Positions 5,707-6,737 of a stretch of DNA of 6,737 bases are shown here, piece after piece. Positions within the stretch are counted from its first letter, which is position 1. Each line of letters begins with the position of its first letter. The notes beneath the pieces are model-generated. The model was given only the letters and a program-made list of their open reading frames with translations, was not told the DNA's origin and searched no databases. The stretch is from an uncultured Gammaproteobacteria bacterium (GTDB lineage Bacteria > Pseudomonadota > Gammaproteobacteria > UBA9214), in the NCBI GenBank assembly GCA_905480305.1, contig CAJQPV010000272.1, forward strand, positions 1 to 6,737. Reading direction: 5' to 3'. Both the position numbers and the translations under genes were made by a program.

Positions 5707-6737
5707 TCAGGAATCCGCAGGGCTACTCATAAGGAGGGAAACAACCATTAACATCAGCAGGCACTCATTCGCCCTGGGTAACACGCAGCACTTCTTAATC
5801 GAGGTAACACCATCCAGCACCCGACGCCAGCCATCATGACGAATACCCGGACAGGTTTCACGCGCCAGCCGTTCCAGTTCCTGTTCACCGGCACCGTCAT
5901 GAATCAGGCTACGCATGGCATCAGTAATGGCAACCAGTTCATAGATACCGGTTCTCCCGCGGTATCCCAGTTGATTACACTGTGCACAGCCCTGCGGACG
6001 AAAAATGGTTGGCGGGTTGTCCGCAGCAACGCCCAGCCTGCGACAATTGGATTCACTGGCAGAATAAGGCTGCTTGCAATCATCACACAACACCCGCACC
6101 AGTCGCTGGGCAAGCACACCGATCATGCTGGAAGACAACAGAAACGGCTCCACACCCATATCACGCAAGCGGGTAACCGCCCCGACCGCGCTGTTGGTAT
6201 GCAACGTGGAAAACACCAGGTGACCGGTCAAACTTGACTGCACGGCAATCTCTGCCGTTTCAAGGTCACGAATCTCACCCACCATGACCACATCGGGATC
6301 CTGACGCAGGATAGCGCGCAAGCCGCGCGCAAAACTCAGATTCACCTTGCTGTTAACCTGCGTCTGCCCGATGCCATCGAGGTAGTACTCAATCGGATCC
6401 TCAACCGTCATGATGTTGCGGCTCTTGTTATTGAGACGCGTCAATGCAGCGTACAGGGTCGTGGTCTTGCCGGAACCGGTTGGCCCGGTCACCAGGATAA
6501 TACCGTGCGGCCGGCTGATCAGATCATCCATGACATCACGGTCATGGGAAGCCATACCGAGCTGCTCCAGGTCGAGGCGACCGGCCTGCTTGTCGAGCAA
6601 ACGCAATACCACGCGTTCGCCGTTACCCGATGGCAGCGTGGAAACACGAATATCCACCGCCCGGCCCGCCACCCTGAGAGAAATGCGGCCATCCTGCGGC
6701 AGGCGTTTCTCGGCGATATCCAGACGTGCCATCACCT
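5707..6737 (-). CDS. gspE: Type II secretion ATPase GspE, 5' partial, with a 3'-end frameshift
   Basis: GspE is the cytoplasmic AAA+-like ATPase that powers type II secretion. Only the C-terminal ATPase part is present, the 5' end lying beyond 6737. Counting from the GTG at 6735 as residue 1 (not the real start): the segment [18 protein letters not shown] opens the catalytic domain, Walker [10 protein letters not shown] is 84-92, the Asp box MTVEDPIEY 109-117, Walker [15 protein letters not shown] 144-157, the His box [12 protein letters not shown] 171-182, and the zinc-binding tetracysteine is C217-x-x-C220 and C250-x-x-C253. These are the marks of GspE rather than of a generic PilB. The protein follows the family to [11 protein letters not shown] (K314). 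The readable frame then gives 28 residues of unrelated, hydrophobic tail and stops at 5707-5709, while the -1 frame gives the family end EVLRVTQGE and stops at 5765-5767. The ATPase core is unaffected, so the protein may still work. It lies upstream of and in line with gspF. Confidence 0.9.
   Translation of the reverse strand, partial: VMARLDIAEKRLPQDGRISLRVAGRAVDIRVSTLPSGNGERVVLRLLDKQAGRLDLEQLGMASHDRDVMDDLISRPHGIILVTGPTGSGKTTTLYAALTRLNNKSRNIMTVEDPIEYYLDGIGQTQVNSKVNLSFARGLRAILRQDPDVVMVGEIRDLETAEIAVQSSLTGHLVFSTLHTNSAVGAVTRLRDMGVEPFLLSSSMIGVLAQRLVRVLCDDCKQPYSASESNCRRLGVAADNPPTIFRPQGCAQCNQLGYRGRTGIYELVAITDAMRSLIHDGAGEQELERLARETCPGIRHDGWRRVLDGVTSIKKCCVLPRANECLLMLMVVSLLMSSPADS
5730..5737 (-). other. 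Copy of the 16S rRNA anti-Shine-Dalgarno sequence in the gspE-gspF junction
   Basis: The minus strand reads CCTCCTTA here, identical to the extreme 3' end of bacterial 16S rRNA; the plus strand correspondingly has TAAGGAGG. It lies after the restored gspE stop (5765) and 27 bases before the gspF start. No strong Shine-Dalgarno partner is visible nearby for it to mask, and no credible gene uses the plus-strand copy. The match is 8 bases and may be chance. Confidence 0.3.
5792..5796 (-). other. Single-base frameshift site near the 3' end of gspE
   Basis: On the minus strand the codons read TCG ATT AAG AAG TGC in the ORF frame. One extra G (AAGGAAG in place of AAGAAG) would give [17 protein letters not shown], which is the usual GspE ending. 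The last good codon is AAG at 5796-5794 and the in-frame continuation GAA begins at 5794. A lost base in a short G run is the simplest explanation. Confidence 0.75.

Noticed and set aside
5792..5800. Programmed -1 ribosomal frameshifting in gspE
   Set aside because: No X-XXY-YYZ slippery heptamer in register and GspE is not known to need recoding; a simple one-base loss or sequencing error is more economical, so I keep recoding only as a minor alternative.
5731..5835. Plus-strand AAGGAGGG followed by an open stretch starting at ATT 5748
   Set aside because: A perfect Shine-Dalgarno match, but the only start at the right distance is ATT, the short translation looks like random antisense of gspE, and the region is fully explained by gspE on the other strand.
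5836..6237. Plus-strand open frame of 133 codons inside gspE
   Set aside because: Antisense of the conserved ATPase domain with Walker B, His box and zinc cysteines; no independent support.

Overview
The window looks like ordinary chromosomal core DNA from a gammaproteobacterium. ArgE, ArgA and CpdA closely resemble the enterobacterial/pseudomonad forms in length and motifs, and the GspE/GspF pair is of the Xcp/Gsp type II secretion class. GC content appears moderate to slightly high. Nothing in the sequence fixes the genus. There is no transposase, integrase, CRISPR array, tRNA or rRNA.

Layout from left to right. (1) Bases 1-144 hold the last 47 codons of a protein with an EAL (cyclic-di-GMP phosphodiesterase-type) domain, plus strand. 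(2) After a 119-base gap come argE and argA, both plus strand, 22 bases apart, encoding the deacetylase and the first committed enzyme of arginine synthesis by the linear acetylated route. The ribosome-binding site of argA lies in a potential hairpin whose other arm is the end of argE. (3) A minus-strand class I O-methyltransferase converges on argA. (4) A 136-base divergent region separates it from plus-strand cpdA, a cAMP phosphodiesterase; the cpdA side has a plausible promoter and a CRP-like half-site. (5) Converging on cpdA from the right are minus-strand gspF and the 3' part of gspE, whose 5' end lies beyond the window.

The strongest anomaly is in gspE. The last few codons are out of frame: one missing base near 5794 separates the readable frame from the conserved family C-terminus, which is intact in the -1 frame and ends at 5765. 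The unshifted frame instead adds a hydrophobic 28-residue tail and stops 3 bases before gspF. This could be a real mutation, an assembly error, or (less likely) recoding.

Functionally the window combines arginine biosynthesis (argE, argA), second-messenger breakdown (EAL protein for c-di-GMP, CpdA for cAMP), and the motor and inner-membrane platform of a type II secretion machine (GspE, GspF). I see no evidence for a wholly new system; the points worth checking are local ones.
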